From Shewanella canadensis (lineage in GTDB: Bacteria; Pseudomonadota; Gammaproteobacteria; Enterobacterales; Shewanellaceae), in contig NZ_RXNU01000026.1 in NCBI RefSeq assembly GCF_003966225.1, forward strand, positions 1 through 35,165: DNA of 35,165 bases. The letters run 5' to 3'. Under the pieces are notes generated by a model. That model did no database searches. It was not told the DNA's origin and saw nothing but the letters and a program-made list of their open reading frames with translations. Below, one piece after another: positions 34,513 through 35,165 of this stretch (its first letter is position 1; each line of letters starts with the position of its first letter). Both the position numbers and the translations under genes were made by a program.

Positions 34513-34561
34513 GGTTCTAGGTTCTAGGTTCTAGGTTCTAGGTTCTAGGTTCTAGGTTCTA
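34513..34561. repeat. Seven GGTTCTA heptamers (second array)
   Basis: Seven perfect copies beginning at the first base after the FliK-like TGA, followed by GCAA. Same sequence, phase relative to the stop region and copy number as the array at 28718-28766. It lies in the short gap before the FlhB-like gene. Confidence 0.95.
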
Positions 34562-34585
34562 GCAAATTATTATAAAGTGACAGAT

Positions 34586-34921
34586 ATGAAAAATGAAGAT
34601 GATAGCTATCAAGAAGAGAACCCACAGACCGAACGACAGGCTGTAGCACTTGGGTTCGACGGTCAACACACACCTACAGTTACGGCTAAAGGTACGGGCC
34701 TGGTTGCCGAAGAGATAATAGCCTTGGCCGAAGAGGCCGGCGTTCATATTCATAAGAACCCACACCTCAGTGACTTTTTACAGCGCTTAGAACTTGGGGA
34801 AGAGATCCCCAAAGAGCTCTACTTTCTTATTGCCGAATTAATTGCATTCGTCTACATGCTCGACGGGAAATTCCCCGAGCAGTGGAATAACATGCATCAA
34901 AAAATTGTTGAGGAGGTTTAA
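34586..34921 (+). CDS. FhlB: stand-alone FlhB/EscU C-terminal-domain protein
   Basis: A 111-residue homologue of the cytoplasmic C-terminal domain of FlhB. It reads ERQAVALGFDGQHTPTVTAK, GLVAEEIIALAEEAGVHIHK and LGEEIPKELYFLIAELIAFVY. The auto-cleaving NPTH of FlhB is replaced by nothing similar; the protein starts just at the position after it. There is no membrane region. GTG at 34577 would add three residues; ATG at 34586 was chosen, with weak AAGTGA upstream. It pairs with the FliK-like gene, a combination known for the export switch. Confidence 0.85.
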   Translation: MKNEDDSYQEENPQTERQAVALGFDGQHTPTVTAKGTGLVAEEIIALAEEAGVHIHKNPHLSDFLQRLELGEEIPKELYFLIAELIAFVYMLDGKFPEQWNNMHQKIVEEV

Positions 34922-34941
34922 GTGATATGACCCCGGCAACC

Positions 34942-34968
34942 TGATGTGACCCCCTAATAGTGGACACC
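34942..34968 (+). mobile_element. Left end of an IS3-family element
   Basis: TGATGTGACCCCCTAATAG followed by TGGACACC has the look of an IS3-family terminal repeat and sits 22 nt before the orfA ATG. A similar TGATATGACCCC lies 20 bp to the left (34922-34934). The right end and target duplication are outside the window. Confidence 0.65.
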
Positions 34969-34990
34969 TTACTATAAGCGATAAGGTGTC

Positions 34991-35165
34991 ATGAAAATTA
35001 AGCCACGTAAAACCTATACGGCAGCCTTTAAAGAGGCAGCTGTTCAACAATCTTTAAATTCTCCCGATACAGTCATAGCTACAGCTGTTAAATTAGGGCT
35101 CAATCCTAAGTTATTAACTAAGTGGAGAGCCCATTTGACGTCCTCAAAACATTCTAAGAAGCCCA
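34991..35165 (+). CDS. IS3-family transposase OrfA, partial at window end
   Basis: The first 58 codons read MKIKPRKTYTAAFKEAAVQQ then VIATAVKLGLNPKLLTKWRAH, a helix-turn-helix OrfA of an IS3-type element. It is cut by the window edge; the reading frame is intact so far. The element inserted just after fhlB and separates it from whatever followed. Confidence 0.85.
   Translation, partial: MKIKPRKTYTAAFKEAAVQQSLNSPDTVIATAVKLGLNPKLLTKWRAHLTSSKHSKKP

Overview
The window looks like a chromosomal segment of a marine gammaproteobacterium, most likely a Shewanella or close relative. This rests on how the proteins read (GlmM, Fcl, Gmd, RfaH, the very long SLBB exporter, the RssB-like regulator, MlaA and FliK/FhlB) and on the gene order at the right end. 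No rRNA or tRNA genes were seen.

From about 25.9 kb down to 0.36 kb, nearly everything lies on the minus strand and reads as one O-antigen/capsule locus of the Wzx/Wzy type. It opens with rfaH, then a promoter-like sequence and a perfect ops (JUMPStart) element, the signal that recruits RfaH. Next come a giant Wza-like exporter and a Wzz chain-length regulator. A three-gene set follows: an HMGL-type aldolase fused to a GPS-motif domain, a HAD phosphatase, and a KdsB-like CMP-sugar synthetase. Then come the Wzx flippase, a GT42/DUF115-like protein, glycosyltransferases, an EpsG-type Wzy and an acetyltransferase. The complete GDP-L-fucose set follows (gmd, fcl, gmm, manC, manB), then a GT2 transferase and the initiating sugar-phosphate transferase. 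The 10.6-17.2 kb core is strikingly AT-rich. The distal end has decayed: a galU remnant is cut by an IS66-type remnant, followed by a glmM copy with a strong terminator, an integrase tail, and tandem repeats resembling an IS21-family end.

From 27.2 kb to the right is more ordinary backbone: a POT peptide transporter, a four-helix-bundle (S23/IVP) protein, an RssB-like response regulator, MlaA, a FliK-domain protein and a stand-alone FlhB C-terminal-domain protein. An IS3-family element begins just after the last gene and runs off the window.

The intergenic spaces hold several repeat families: 16-bp CTAG units around one S23 gene, about 33-bp units in the exporter leader, two arrays of exactly seven GGTTCTA heptamers directly after stop codons, a pair of GGGGC/GCCCC hairpin repeats, and a 267-bp MITE-like element.

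The most interesting system is the aldolase/HAD/KdsB set. It looks like a KdsA-independent route to a CMP-activated ulosonic acid, with two GPS-motif proteins as candidate transferases. This is inference from family membership and gene order.
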